Below, piece after piece: positions 17,129-26,387 of a stretch of 64,000 nt of DNA. Where the stretch lies: positions 111,593 to 175,592 of the forward strand of contig JAPVXR010000008.1 in the NCBI GenBank assembly GCA_027214385.1, given 5' to 3'. Both the position numbers and the translations under genes were made by a program. Under the pieces are notes generated by a model that was given only the letters and a program-made list of their open reading frames with translations, ran no database searches and was not told the origin of the DNA. Origin of the DNA: Cryomorphaceae bacterium 1068 (lineage in GTDB: Bacteria > Bacteroidota > Bacteroidia > Flavobacteriales_D > Cryomorphaceae). Every line of letters begins with the position of its first letter. The first letter of the stretch is position 1.

Positions 17129-19359
17129 ATCAATATTTCAGAGGCCAAGCCTGAGCTCAATTCTATGGTTACAATATAGGTGCCTGGAACCAATCTGCTG
17201 ATATCAAAAGACTCCCTGTTCGTCGTGCTTTGTAGAACAGTTCTACCATCGATGCCTGAGATAATGAGTTTTTGAAATTGCCCTTGCTTACTGTCAAACT
17301 CTATCCTAAACTGACCTTCTGATGGATTGGGGAATATTTTGAAATCGAGGCTCTTTTGACTTTCTTTGAAATTGGTGCTTAAAAAACCTTCTCCTGCAAA
17401 GTATTCAAGTCCTCCTGTTACAAGCCCTGTAATCACTTCAGGTATTTCGTCATTATTCAAATTAATAACAACGGGTTTTGTGCTCAATCCGGAAGGAGAA
17501 GCGTTAAAGGAGCTGTAGATATCAAAACCTTCCTCAACTTGTATCCATTCTTCGCTTTCACTGCCTACTTGGTACTGGAATACTTCGCCCGACTTAGAGC
17601 CGATAGCTACATATTTCATTCCCTCAAACTCAAAAAAGAAAGGAGCGCTTTGGCCTTCAAAATAAGGAGGGGTGACAGTAGTATTGATTCCTCCTAGCTG
17701 GTCATTGTCTAAAGTGAATAGGGGGCCGTTCGAATCACCCGAGTTTCTAAAGTAGTTGAGGTTACCTTCTTCTTCACCTGCTACTAAATCCAGTTTCCCA
17801 TCATTATTAATATCACTTATGCTCGGAGTGGCTGAGTTACCAACGCCATTGATCCCGTCGGTGGTAGGGATAAGCCCTATGTAATTCCAACCGTTTTCTT
17901 TTTCAAAGTAGTGTAAGCTGCCATTGGTAAAGCCCACCACCAAGTCTTGGTCGCCGTCGTTATCGAAGTCGCCAAAAGCCGGTGAAGGATTGCTGCTGGA
18001 AAATGTAGTAGATAATTCCAGCCAGTTCTGGTCGATCACCTGAAATGCGGGCTCAGTCGGCGTGCCTGTGTTTTCAAGTAGTATCAGTCTAGGTTGATTT
18101 GGTTCATCCCCCGCTTGGTAGCTGGTACAGCCGATTACCAAATCCATAAGACCATCTCCGTTGTAATCTACCACGGAGGGGGATGCGTTACTCCCCCAAT
18201 CCAACATTTCGTTTTGAAGAAAAGAGTTTGTGACGAAAGAAAAGCTAGGTGCGCTTTCACTTCCTGAGTTGAGGTATAGCTGAACTGATTCATATGTAGC
18301 GGCACCTGCAGAAGTGTTGACACCGACGATCAAATCCGAAACATCATCTCCATCAACATCTTCGTAAAAAGCCGCAGGAAAATTATCGATGCTCACGGCA
18401 TCTCCTCCCATATTGGAAGGGAAGTTAGGATCAAAATCTAAAATCTGATCAGGTTCTTCCCCTTGGCTGCTGTTTTCCAAGTAGACCAAGTTTTCGAAAC
18501 CGACATCGCCCAAAACGAGGTCGTATAGGCCGTCATCATTTCCATCCAGTGCAAGTATAGTGGAGCCGATATGTCTCAGTCCTCCTGTTCTCGGATCGAC
18601 TACATTAAAGGTGCACTCGTTCGACACCTCCTCAGGGTCTAGAACAATATCGTTGCTGTTCTCACCTTCGATAAAACCTCCATAGCATCGATTTGCTAAG
18701 TAATACTCTAAACCGCACTCGCCCGAATTGTCGACCGACGAGTTTAAATGCAATTCAATAAAAGTGCCGCCAACGTTAAAGCTCATAATATCCAAGTCGC
18801 CATCGTTGTCGTAATCGAAAATCGCGGGAATATCCTGAGAAGAGGTATATATATTGGTTGTGTAAGAAGTAGAGCCGAAATCGTAAAAACTCAAGACTGC
18901 TTCGGAAGTTAGTTCCCAACTTAGATTTTGGCTGCTACTCGTATTTCTGTGGATGGCCATCGCACCACCTAAAAGACTATATGTAAAAATGTCTTTGCGT
19001 CCATCGCAATCGAAGTCCCTCAGCAATGAGAAGTTCCTCATATTCGGAAAAGACGTTCTGAAAAAAGGGTCATATAAATAGGTCTGTTCGCCATCAGAGT
19101 CTTCACCAATTAGAATTATCGTGCGATTCCCTGCGCGGTCAAACAAAAAGATATCGTCTTCATCGCCATCAAAGTCCGCATCCAGCTTTGAAAGTTGAAT
19201 GGCATTGAGTCCTCCTGTCCATGGATTCAAAAAAGTAGAACCTCCTTCACGCAATACCGTAATATCATTCGTTGCCTTCACAACAAACTGTCCTTCGGCA
19301 ATTGAATAAACTGAGAGAAAAAAAGAAATGAAGAGTACTCGTAAGATATGTGAGGGCAT
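17119..19359 (-). CDS. FG-GAP/VCBS repeat surface protein with type A T9SS sorting domain
   Basis: 746 residues. Signal peptide at the start (VLFISFFLSVYSIAEGQ). About nine FG-GAP-like repeats follow, each with a calcium-binding DxDxDG-type loop: DADFDGDEDD, DFDCDGRKDI, DYDNDGDLDI, DGNDDGLYDL, DVDGDDVSDL, DYNGDGLMDL, DFDNDGDQDL, DINNDGKLDL and NLNNDEIPEV. Together they should form a beta-propeller like that of integrin alpha chains. The last 75 residues are a type A T9SS signal: KIFPNPSEGQF, GIDGRTVLQS, LVPGTYIVTIE and a terminal LIKK. The protein is therefore predicted to cross the outer membrane by T9SS and be released or attached to anionic LPS. No catalytic motif was seen. It is transcribed alone, convergent to mdh and divergent from secDF. 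Confidence 0.92.
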   Translation of the reverse strand: MPSHILRVLFISFFLSVYSIAEGQFVVKATNDITVLREGGSTFLNPWTGGLNAIQLSKLDADFDGDEDDIFLFDRAGNRTIILIGEDSDGEQTYLYDPFFRTSFPNMRNFSLLRDFDCDGRKDIFTYSLLGGAMAIHRNTSSSQNLSWELTSEAVLSFYDFGSTSYTTNIYTSSQDIPAIFDYDNDGDLDIMSFNVGGTFIELHLNSSVDNSGECGLEYYLANRCYGGFIEGENSNDIVLDPEEVSNECTFNVVDPRTGGLRHIGSTILALDGNDDGLYDLVLGDVGFENLVYLENSSQGEEPDQILDFDPNFPSNMGGDAVSIDNFPAAFYEDVDGDDVSDLIVGVNTSAGAATYESVQLYLNSGSESAPSFSFVTNSFLQNEMLDWGSNASPSVVDYNGDGLMDLVIGCTSYQAGDEPNQPRLILLENTGTPTEPAFQVIDQNWLELSTTFSSSNPSPAFGDFDNDGDQDLVVGFTNGSLHYFEKENGWNYIGLIPTTDGINGVGNSATPSISDINNDGKLDLVAGEEEGNLNYFRNSGDSNGPLFTLDNDQLGGINTTVTPPYFEGQSAPFFFEFEGMKYVAIGSKSGEVFQYQVGSESEEWIQVEEGFDIYSSFNASPSGLSTKPVVINLNNDEIPEVITGLVTGGLEYFAGEGFLSTNFKESQKSLDFKIFPNPSEGQFRIEFDSKQGQFQKLIISGIDGRTVLQSTTNRESFDISRLVPGTYIVTIELSSGLASEILIKK

Positions 19360-19456
19360 AATGAATTACCAGTTAAATTAATTTGAGCGCGAACAAGCAG
19401 AATACAGTTTTATCCTTCAATGCCCTATTTTTTCGGCAAATGCGAGAATTTCCAGA

Positions 19457-19487
19457 TTGGGAAATTATGCATTTAAGTCTATATTTG
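19457..19487 (+). promoter_or_regulatory. Promoter of secDF
   Basis: TTG (19457-19459), a 20-base spacer and TATATTTG (19480-19487) match the Bacteroidota -33/-7 consensus. The predicted transcription start near 19493 leaves a leader of about 26 bases before the ATG. Confidence 0.7.
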
Positions 19488-19518
19488 CCGCTCGATAAAA
19501 AATCGCAAAACCGCACCT

Positions 19519-22500
19519 ATGCAAAATAAAGGCGCTATCTGGCTGTTTACTATATTGTTAACAATAGCCTGCCTCTACCAGATTTCGTTCTCATTCGTTA
19601 CCTCAGCTTTTGAAAAAAAGGCTGAAGAGTATGCCGTAATCAAAGTTGATTCGGTTAGAGACGCTCAAAATGGAGAACTGGATCTTCTCGAAGAGACTTT
19701 ACTTCAAGATGATTTTAAGTCAGAGTTTCTCAGTAAAAACTCTAATGAGGAGATCTATCCCGTGTTTGGATACACTTACCAAGAGTCCAAAGAAAAGCAG
19801 ATCAATTTAGGTCTGGATTTGGCCGGTGGTATGAGTGTTACTCTTGAGGTTTCTATTCCTGATCTCATTATTAATCTCAGCAACAACATTAAAAATGAAG
19901 ATCTACTTAAAGCCGTTCAGTCGGCCAAAGAAAAGCAGAAAGATTCTCAAGATGATTTTGTGACTCTATTTGGCGAATCTTGGGAAGAGATGTATCCTGA
20001 CCAGCAAATGGCGACTGTTTTCCATAGTAGAGATAACAAAGACCGTTTTCCAAGAGAAGCTTCTAATGAAGAAATTCTTGAGATTCTTACAGAAGAAGCT
20101 CAAGTCGCCATCAACAACACGGAGAAGATTATCAGAACGCGTATCGACAAATTCGGTGTGACTTCACCTACCATTCAGAAACAACAGTTTTCCGGAAGAA
20201 TTTTGGTGGAGCTTCCTGGCGTTAGCGATAAAGAACGCGTAAGAAAGCAACTCAAAAGTACTGCTAACCTTGAGTTTTGGAATACTTTCGAAAGTGGAGA
20301 AGTTCTTGGTTTCTTGGATCAAGCAAACTCTGCGCTAAGTGAGAAGTATTACCCTGAATTTAGTTTGGAGGATGAGACTGCAGGCGAAGACACTGTTTCG
20401 ACATCTATTGAAGATGCAGGTGCCACGGTGACCGATTCATCTGATGTGACTACTGAAGATGACCTATTGGGACTTTCTGATGGCGACTCTACTGATGCGT
20501 CTTCTGATGAGCCACTCGAAGAATTGAGTGATGCAGAGCGTTTGAAGGCAATTCCATTATTCTCAAAACTGAGTCCTGCGTTCGATCCACAAACTGGTCA
20601 AGCTATGACGGGTCCTGTTGTTGGTTTTGCTCAGGTTTCTGATACAGCTGAGGTGAACAAAATGCTCAGCGAGCCTGAGGTTCAAGAATTACTTCCTCGT
20701 GATTTGCGATTGCTCTGGGCTTCTGAGCCATCGGTTAGATTTAACAACCTCATGCGTCTATATGCGATCAAAGCTGATACACGTGATGGTAAAGCACCTC
20801 TTGATGGGTCAGTAATCGTTGATGCTTCGCAGCAATATGACCTTGGTGGAAATGTTGAAGTCGAAATGGTGATGAATAGCCAAGGTGCTCGCACCTGGAA
20901 AGAAATCACTGCTGAAGCGGCTTCTCAACAGCCAAAAAGAAGTGTTGCAGTTGTTCTTGATGACTACGTATTTACAGCACCTGTTGTACAGGGTGAGATT
21001 CCTACCGGACGTTCATCTATCAGTATTGGTGCAGGGACAAGAAATGAGCAGATTCAAGAAGCGCTTGACTTGGCAAACTTGCTAAAAGCCGGAGCTCTTC
21101 CAGCTCCTGCCAATATTGTTGATGAGAGTATCGTAGGCCCTTCATTGGGTCAAGAAAATATCAATGACGGATTGAAGTCATTTATCATCGCATTGGTTTG
21201 TGTTTTGTTTTACATGTTCTTCTATTACAAAGGAGCAGGACTTGTATCTGATATTGCACTCGTAGCGAATCTGTTCTTCCTGATTGGAGCACTTGCTTCT
21301 ATCCAAGCAGCACTTACCCTTCCGGGTATCGCAGGTATTGTCCTTACCATAGGTATGGCGGTAGATGCCAACGTGCTGATTTACGAGCGTATTCGGGAAG
21401 AATTGCGACATGGCAAAGGGACTAAGGCGGCTGTAAAGGAAGGTTACCAAAAGGCCTATTCGGCTATCATTGATGCTAACTTGACGACCTTACTTACTGC
21501 GATTGTTCTTGTTTCATTGGGTACAGGGCCAATTAAAGGATTCGCCACTGTATTGATCATCGGTATTTTTACTTCACTTTTCTCAGCGATCTTCATTACT
21601 CGATTAATCTTTGACAGTCGTTTGACGAATTCAAAGCCGGTGAGTTTCTTTATGGAGTGGTCAAAGAGTATTTTGGTCAATGCCAATATTCAGTTCATTA
21701 GCAAAAGGAAGATTTCATATACCATTTCATTGATCCTAATAGGTATCGGTGTTGTGAGTATGATGACACGAGGTCTAAACCTTGGTGTAGACTTTACGGG
21801 AGGTAGAACCTACACCGTTCGTTTCGATCAAACTGAAGACCTTGATGGGGTGCGTAATACCTTGGCGGCTTCATTTGTAAATGCTGATGGAAACCAAATG
21901 CAACCCGAAGTAAAAACATACGGGGCAGCAAATCAAGTTAAGATCACAACCAAGTTTTTGGTAGACGATGACAGTCGAGATGCTGACCAAAGAGTAGAGG
22001 ATGCCCTTAATTCAGGTCTTGCCGAATTGGGCACAGGTTATTCGATTGAAGAATCGAGAAAAGTAGATCCATCTATTTCCGATGACTTCCAAACTTCTTC
22101 AACGTCAGCGGTAATTTTCTCACTGATCATCATCTTTGCCTATATCGTTTTCCGATTTAAGAAGTGGCAATATGGTGTTGGTGCAATTACTGCGATGTTC
22201 CACGATGTATTTGTCGTGCTGGGGATATTCTCCCTGTTTCACGGATGGCTTCCATTTTCCCTGGAAATTGATCAAGCATTTATTGCTGCAATACTCACCG
22301 TGGTAGGTTACTCTATTAACGATACGGTAATCGTCTTTGACCGGATCAGGGAATACATGACTGACCACAGAAAAGAGAACATGTCAAGTGTTGTAAACAA
22401 AGCCTTGAACGGTACTCTTTCCAGAACACTTAATACGTCTATGACGACTTTCGTGGTGCTCTTGATCATCTTCATCTTCGGTGGAGAGTCAATCCGAGGA

Positions 22501-22644
22501 TTTATATTCGCCTTAATGCTTGGTGTACTTGTGGGAACATACTCTTCATTGTACATCGCCTCACCTATAGTTGTTGATCTTACAGATAAGACAGGGACTT
22601 CACTAGAAGAGAAGAAAGAAGAAAAAGTAGTTCAGACCGCTTAA
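19519..22644 (+). CDS. secDF: Fused protein translocase subunit SecDF
   Basis: 1041 residues. The SecD half (about 1-640) has an N-terminal transmembrane helix, the NLGLDLAGGMSVTLEV motif, the P1 periplasmic domain and a block of six helices with GMAVDANVLIYERIREE. The SecF half follows with GVDFTGGRTYTVRF and GYSINDTVIVFDRIREY. Together they pull translocating proteins out of SecYEG using the proton gradient. The fused form is normal for Bacteroidota. An acidic, Ser/Thr/Asp-rich low-complexity stretch lies near residues 280-345 inside the SecD periplasmic part. ATG 19519 follows a good promoter. The gene is followed by its own terminator, so it is monocistronic. Confidence 0.97.
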   Translation: MQNKGAIWLFTILLTIACLYQISFSFVTSAFEKKAEEYAVIKVDSVRDAQNGELDLLEETLLQDDFKSEFLSKNSNEEIYPVFGYTYQESKEKQINLGLDLAGGMSVTLEVSIPDLIINLSNNIKNEDLLKAVQSAKEKQKDSQDDFVTLFGESWEEMYPDQQMATVFHSRDNKDRFPREASNEEILEILTEEAQVAINNTEKIIRTRIDKFGVTSPTIQKQQFSGRILVELPGVSDKERVRKQLKSTANLEFWNTFESGEVLGFLDQANSALSEKYYPEFSLEDETAGEDTVSTSIEDAGATVTDSSDVTTEDDLLGLSDGDSTDASSDEPLEELSDAERLKAIPLFSKLSPAFDPQTGQAMTGPVVGFAQVSDTAEVNKMLSEPEVQELLPRDLRLLWASEPSVRFNNLMRLYAIKADTRDGKAPLDGSVIVDASQQYDLGGNVEVEMVMNSQGARTWKEITAEAASQQPKRSVAVVLDDYVFTAPVVQGEIPTGRSSISIGAGTRNEQIQEALDLANLLKAGALPAPANIVDESIVGPSLGQENINDGLKSFIIALVCVLFYMFFYYKGAGLVSDIALVANLFFLIGALASIQAALTLPGIAGIVLTIGMAVDANVLIYERIREELRHGKGTKAAVKEGYQKAYSAIIDANLTTLLTAIVLVSLGTGPIKGFATVLIIGIFTSLFSAIFITRLIFDSRLTNSKPVSFFMEWSKSILVNANIQFISKRKISYTISLILIGIGVVSMMTRGLNLGVDFTGGRTYTVRFDQTEDLDGVRNTLAASFVNADGNQMQPEVKTYGAANQVKITTKFLVDDDSRDADQRVEDALNSGLAELGTGYSIEESRKVDPSISDDFQTSSTSAVIFSLIIIFAYIVFRFKKWQYGVGAITAMFHDVFVVLGIFSLFHGWLPFSLEIDQAFIAAILTVVGYSINDTVIVFDRIREYMTDHRKENMSSVVNKALNGTLSRTLNTSMTTFVVLLIIFIFGGESIRGFIFALMLGVLVGTYSSLYIASPIVVDLTDKTGTSLEEKKEEKVVQTA

Positions 22645-22661
22645 ACGCATGAATGAAAATA

Positions 22662-22690
22662 AAAAAGAGGGGCGTCAAGCCCCTCTTTTT
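22662..22690 (+). terminator. Terminator of secDF
   Basis: Stem AAAAAGAGGGGC (22662-22673), loop GTCAA, stem GCCCCTCTTTTT (22679-22690). The stem is perfect and carries both A and T tracts. Confidence 0.93.
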
Positions 22691-22718
22691 GTTTTATCTC
22701 AATTCGTCACCTTTCACG

Positions 22719-22726
22719 TACATTTG
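22719..22726 (+). promoter_or_regulatory. Putative -7 element of tatA, implying a very short or absent leader
   Basis: TACATTTG fits TAnnTTTG and ends six bases before the tatA ATG at 22732. A start site at the usual 5-7 bases downstream would give a leaderless or nearly leaderless message. The nearest upstream TTG (22689-22691) is 27 bases away, longer than the usual spacer. Confidence 0.4.
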
Positions 22727-22731
22727 CGCAT

Positions 22732-23001
22732 ATGAATCTGCTCAGTGTTTTATTAATTGGAATTAGCGGGGGAGAAATTATTGTGGTCTTCCTTTTTATC
22801 CTGATTTTCTTTGGGGCTGATAAGATTCCCGGTTTTGCGCGTACGATGGGTCGAACCATCCGGCAGGTGAAAGATGCAACGGGAGATATCCAACGCGATA
22901 TTCAGAATTCCGTTAAGGACGTCAAGGATGAAGCGAAGAAAGCTGAATCTTCTGTTCGTGGCACGTTGGATCAAATGCACAAAGACGATAAAAAGGATTA
23001 A
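22732..23001 (+). CDS. tatA: Sec-independent (twin-arginine) translocase subunit TatA
   Basis: 89 residues. A short N-terminal segment is followed by a single transmembrane helix (GGEIIVVFLFILIFF), the FGADKIPGFARTMG hinge, an amphipathic helix and a charged Lys/Asp/Glu-rich tail. TatA oligomerises to carry folded proteins with twin-arginine signals across the inner membrane. tatC is not in this window. The stop is followed directly by the ATG of the exchanger gene, so both are probably read from one transcript. Confidence 0.93.
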   Translation: MNLLSVLLIGISGGEIIVVFLFILIFFGADKIPGFARTMGRTIRQVKDATGDIQRDIQNSVKDVKDEAKKAESSVRGTLDQMHKDDKKD

Positions 23002-23946
23002 ATGGAATTTGTCCAAATAGTTGCGGGCCTGATACTATTGGTTCTGGGTGGTGATTATTTAGTAAAAGGAGCTTCGGGTGTTGCCCTCAAAATGGATATT
23101 CCGCCTATGTTGGTTGGAATGACAGTAGTTGCTCTTGGTACTTCTTCTCCTGAACTCGTTGTTAGTTTGAAAGCTGCTTTGGATGGAAAGCCGGATATTT
23201 CTGTAGGTAATGTAGTAGGATCCAATATTGCCAATGTTGCACTTATCCTTGGAGTTACTACTCTCATTTTTCCATTAGCAATCCAAAAGCGTGCGCTCAA
23301 AGTAGATTGGCTCGTCATGATGGTAGCCAGCATTATTTTCTATCTCTTCGCGCTTGACGGCGGTTTTTCTCGATTTGAAGGGGGGCTGTTCGTCTCATTG
23401 CTCGCTATTTTTATTGGAGTAAGTTTTTATCAGGCCAGAAAGAATAAATCCAAAACGCCCGACGTAGCCGACATCCCAAAAACCGATAAGGGTAAAAAAT
23501 GGTGGCTGCTTTTTTTGTTTGTCGCAATAGGGACGGCAGGCCTGATTATCGGTGCGCAATGGTTTTTGTCAGGAGCTGAATCGGTAGCCAGAAATCTCGG
23601 GGTGTCTGATAGAGTTATTGCCATAACGTTGGTGGCTTTCGGTACGAGTGTTCCTGAGCTTGCCGCTTCTGTCGTGGCAGCTTTCAAAAAGGAGCAGGAT
23701 ATTTCTTTGGGAAATATTGTTGGTTCAAATCTTTTCAACCTTTTTGCTATTCTCGGGATCACCTCCATAGTTAGCCCTGTCAGAGTTGCTCCTGAGATCT
23801 TGTCAAATGATATTTTTTGGATGTTGGGAACATCTTTTGCCATTTTACCACTTGCCTTATTTAGAAATAGACTTGGTAGAATTGATGGGCTGATTTTCAT
23901 CACGACGTACTTCGTTTTTGTCTATATACTTTTGGTGGCCCCTTAA
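23002..23946 (+). CDS. Calcium/sodium antiporter (CaCA family, YrbG type)
   Basis: 314 residues with about ten hydrophobic segments and the two inverted alpha-repeats of the CaCA superfamily: GTSSPELVVSLKAALDGKPD with SVGNVVGSNIANVALILG in the first half, and GTSVPELAASVVAAFKKEQD with SLGNIVGSNLFNLFAILG in the second. The Glu in each GTSxPEL motif is the cation ligand. It exchanges Ca2+ for Na+ or H+ across the inner membrane. The ATG abuts the tatA stop with no gap. The coupling ion is not visible from sequence. Confidence 0.93.
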   Translation: MEFVQIVAGLILLVLGGDYLVKGASGVALKMDIPPMLVGMTVVALGTSSPELVVSLKAALDGKPDISVGNVVGSNIANVALILGVTTLIFPLAIQKRALKVDWLVMMVASIIFYLFALDGGFSRFEGGLFVSLLAIFIGVSFYQARKNKSKTPDVADIPKTDKGKKWWLLFLFVAIGTAGLIIGAQWFLSGAESVARNLGVSDRVIAITLVAFGTSVPELAASVVAAFKKEQDISLGNIVGSNLFNLFAILGITSIVSPVRVAPEILSNDIFWMLGTSFAILPLALFRNRLGRIDGLIFITTYFVFVYILLVAP

Positions 23947-23989
23947 AAGTATACCCTTCTCTTCGTTTAAGTTGTGTTTTTTCTTGAGC

Positions 23990-24011
23990 CACCCCTAAAA
24001 AAACAGGGGTG
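23990..24011 (+). terminator. Probable terminator after the exchanger gene
   Basis: Stem CACCCCT (23990-23996), A-rich loop, stem AGGGGTG (24005-24011). The T-run lies about 20 bases further on, so termination may be weak. Confidence 0.5.
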
Positions 24012-24058
24012 TTGACAATTTGTTAGCTTTTTTTCTTCGTTTACCTGATGGTAAAAAT

Positions 24059-24066
24059 TATTTTTG
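24059..24066 (+). promoter_or_regulatory. Putative -7 element of glnA
   Basis: TATTTTTG fits TAnnTTTG and is 23 bases before the ATG. No exact TTG is found at the expected distance. Confidence 0.5.
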
Positions 24067-24089
24067 CCGAGTAATTCCAAAAATCCATC

Positions 24090-26279
24090 ATGGCAACTTT
24101 CAGATTTAAAGCATTAGAAGATGTATTGGACAGAAAAGTCCTGACACATCAAGCACCATCAAGTAAGATTTCCGACTACTTCGGTAAGCACGTTTTCACT
24201 GCTAATCGAATGCGAGAGCATTTGACAGGGCAGGGAATGAAAGATTTGACACATGCCATGGAGACAGGTTCGCGCATTACGAGGAGCCTTGCCGATCAAG
24301 TCGCTCTTGCAATGAAAGATTGGGCTTTGGCCAATGGCGCTACCCATTACACACACTGGTTTCAGCCGTTGACAGGATCTACTGCTGAAAAGCATGACTC
24401 ATTCTTTACTCCTTTGGATAATGGACTTTCCATGGAACGCTTCTCAGGTTCTAACTTGGTGCAACAAGAACCTGATGCTTCCTCATTTCCAAACGGAGGT
24501 ATCCGAAATACTTTTGAAGCTCGCGGTTACACTGCGTGGGATCCTTCTTCTCCTGCATTCATTATCGGGAAGACACTCTGCGTTCCGACCATCTTTATAG
24601 CCTACACAGGGGAGGCGCTTGATAATAAAATGCCGCTTCTTAAATCTGTTCACGCTATTGATAAGGCTGCAGTTCGAGTTTGTAAATACTTCGACAAGAA
24701 TGTCAACAGAGTGACTACAACTCTTGGATGGGAGCAGGAATACTTCCTGATTGACAGCGCTCTTTACAATGCTCGTCCTGATATTCAGTTTACGGGTAGA
24801 GCTCTATTCGGGCATAACCCGGCAAAAGGACAACAGCTGGATGATCATTACTTCGGAACCATTCCTGAAAGGGTTCACGCTTTCATGCGCGACTTTGAAA
24901 TGGAGTCTCATCTGCTGGGAATACCCGTTACCACAAGGCACAATGAGGTGGCTCCAAACCAGTTTGAGGCAGCGCCAATGTTCGAGGAGGTAAACCTTTC
25001 AAATGACCACAACCTTCTGTTTATGGATATTCTGGAGAAGGTGGCTCGCAAGCACAACTTTAGAGTACTTCTTCACGAAAAGCCGTTTGCAGGTCTAAAT
25101 GGTAGTGGCAAGCATAACAACTGGAGTTTGGCAACAGATACCGGTGTTAATCTTCTTGCACCTGGCAAGAATCCAAAGTCGAACATGCAGTTTTTGACTT
25201 TTTTCATCAATACCATTAAAGCGATTGCAGATAATGCGGACGTATTGAGGGCTACAATTGCTACAGCCGGAAATGAACACCGCCTTGGTGCCAATGAAGC
25301 TCCGCCTGCGATTATCTCGGTTTTCATTGGCTCGCAATTGACGCGTCTTCTCGATGATCTTGAGAAGAGCATCAAAGCAGGGAAAATGACGCCCGATGAC
25401 AAGACTCAGTTGAAATTGAACATTGGAAAAATTCCCGAGATACTTCTTGACAATACTGACCGTAACCGTACATCACCTTTTGCCTTTACAGGGAATAAAT
25501 TCGAATTCCGAGCAGTGGGGTCAACCGCCAATTGCGGTGTGCCAATGACTGGATTGAATGCTATTGTTGCAAAGCAATTGGATCTTTTTGCCAATGACGT
25601 GGATGCTGCGATTAAAGAAGGAGTTAAGAAAGACGAGGCTATTCTAAAAGAGCTTCAGAAGCTGATTACTGCGTCGAAGAAAATTAGATTCGAAGGCAAT
25701 GGCTACGGTGAAGAATGGGCAAAAGAGGCCAAGAAGCGCGGATTAGCGAATATCAAAGACGCTCCGAGAGCTCTGATGACTCTTCAAAGTAAAAAGGTAA
25801 AGGACTTATACAAAGAATTGGATATCCTTACGGAACGAGAGTTGGACGCACGGGTAGAAATAGAATTGGAGAAGTATCAGATGCAGATTCAAATAGAATC
25901 GCGCATGTGCGGGGAAATTGCAAATAATTATATCCTTCCCGCAGCCTTAAGATACCAAAAAATGTTGACTGACAACGTGAAAGGAATCATGGATGTGCTG
26001 CCAAAAGCCGCTGCTACGAAGTCTGCTAAAGTTCAGTTGGGACTTATTGAAGAGATATCTGAAAGGGTAGAGGTGATCAAGACATCCATTGATGAAATGA
26101 TCGAAGAAAGAAAAAAGGCCAATGCCATAACAGATGCTGAAAAGAAAGCTATAGCATATGCCGATAAGGTGAAGCCTTTTATGGATATCATCAAGTATCA
26201 AGTAGATAAGCTGGAACTCATCGTTGATGACGAGATGTGGCCATTACCAAAACTCAGAGAAATACTCTTTACCAGGTAA
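24090..26279 (+). CDS. glnN: Glutamine synthetase type III
   Basis: 729 residues, the length of the GSIII family and much longer than the 450-470 residues of GSI. It makes glutamine from glutamate, ammonia and ATP. Landmarks include the N-terminal GSIII region with HYTHWFQPLTGSTAEKHDSF, TLGWEQEYFLID with metal-binding Glu residues, GIPVTTRHNEVAPNQFEAAP, the ATP-binding KPFAGLNGSGKHNNWSL, and RTSPFAFTGNKFEFRAVGS. The C-terminal third is helical, as is typical of the dodecameric type. The symbol glnN is used for this type; glnA is also seen. It stands alone between a promoter and a strong terminator. No PII or nitrogen-regulator gene is nearby. Confidence 0.97.
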   Translation: MATFRFKALEDVLDRKVLTHQAPSSKISDYFGKHVFTANRMREHLTGQGMKDLTHAMETGSRITRSLADQVALAMKDWALANGATHYTHWFQPLTGSTAEKHDSFFTPLDNGLSMERFSGSNLVQQEPDASSFPNGGIRNTFEARGYTAWDPSSPAFIIGKTLCVPTIFIAYTGEALDNKMPLLKSVHAIDKAAVRVCKYFDKNVNRVTTTLGWEQEYFLIDSALYNARPDIQFTGRALFGHNPAKGQQLDDHYFGTIPERVHAFMRDFEMESHLLGIPVTTRHNEVAPNQFEAAPMFEEVNLSNDHNLLFMDILEKVARKHNFRVLLHEKPFAGLNGSGKHNNWSLATDTGVNLLAPGKNPKSNMQFLTFFINTIKAIADNADVLRATIATAGNEHRLGANEAPPAIISVFIGSQLTRLLDDLEKSIKAGKMTPDDKTQLKLNIGKIPEILLDNTDRNRTSPFAFTGNKFEFRAVGSTANCGVPMTGLNAIVAKQLDLFANDVDAAIKEGVKKDEAILKELQKLITASKKIRFEGNGYGEEWAKEAKKRGLANIKDAPRALMTLQSKKVKDLYKELDILTERELDARVEIELEKYQMQIQIESRMCGEIANNYILPAALRYQKMLTDNVKGIMDVLPKAAATKSAKVQLGLIEEISERVEVIKTSIDEMIEERKKANAITDAEKKAIAYADKVKPFMDIIKYQVDKLELIVDDEMWPLPKLREILFTR

Positions 26280-26283
26280 TTTT

Positions 26284-26312
26284 AAGGGCTCCTTTGGGAG
26301 CCTTTTTTTTTT
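26284..26312 (+). terminator. Terminator of the glutamine synthetase gene
   Basis: Stem GGCTCC (26287-26292), loop TTTG, stem GGAGCC (26297-26302), extended by A-T and G-U pairs, then a run of ten T. Confidence 0.9.
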
Positions 26313-26387
26313 GGACTTCAATAGTCTTGCTCTTCCTTTTAGGCTCGTTTGTAGGAAATAATTATTTTCGGGCATTCATTTCACTAC

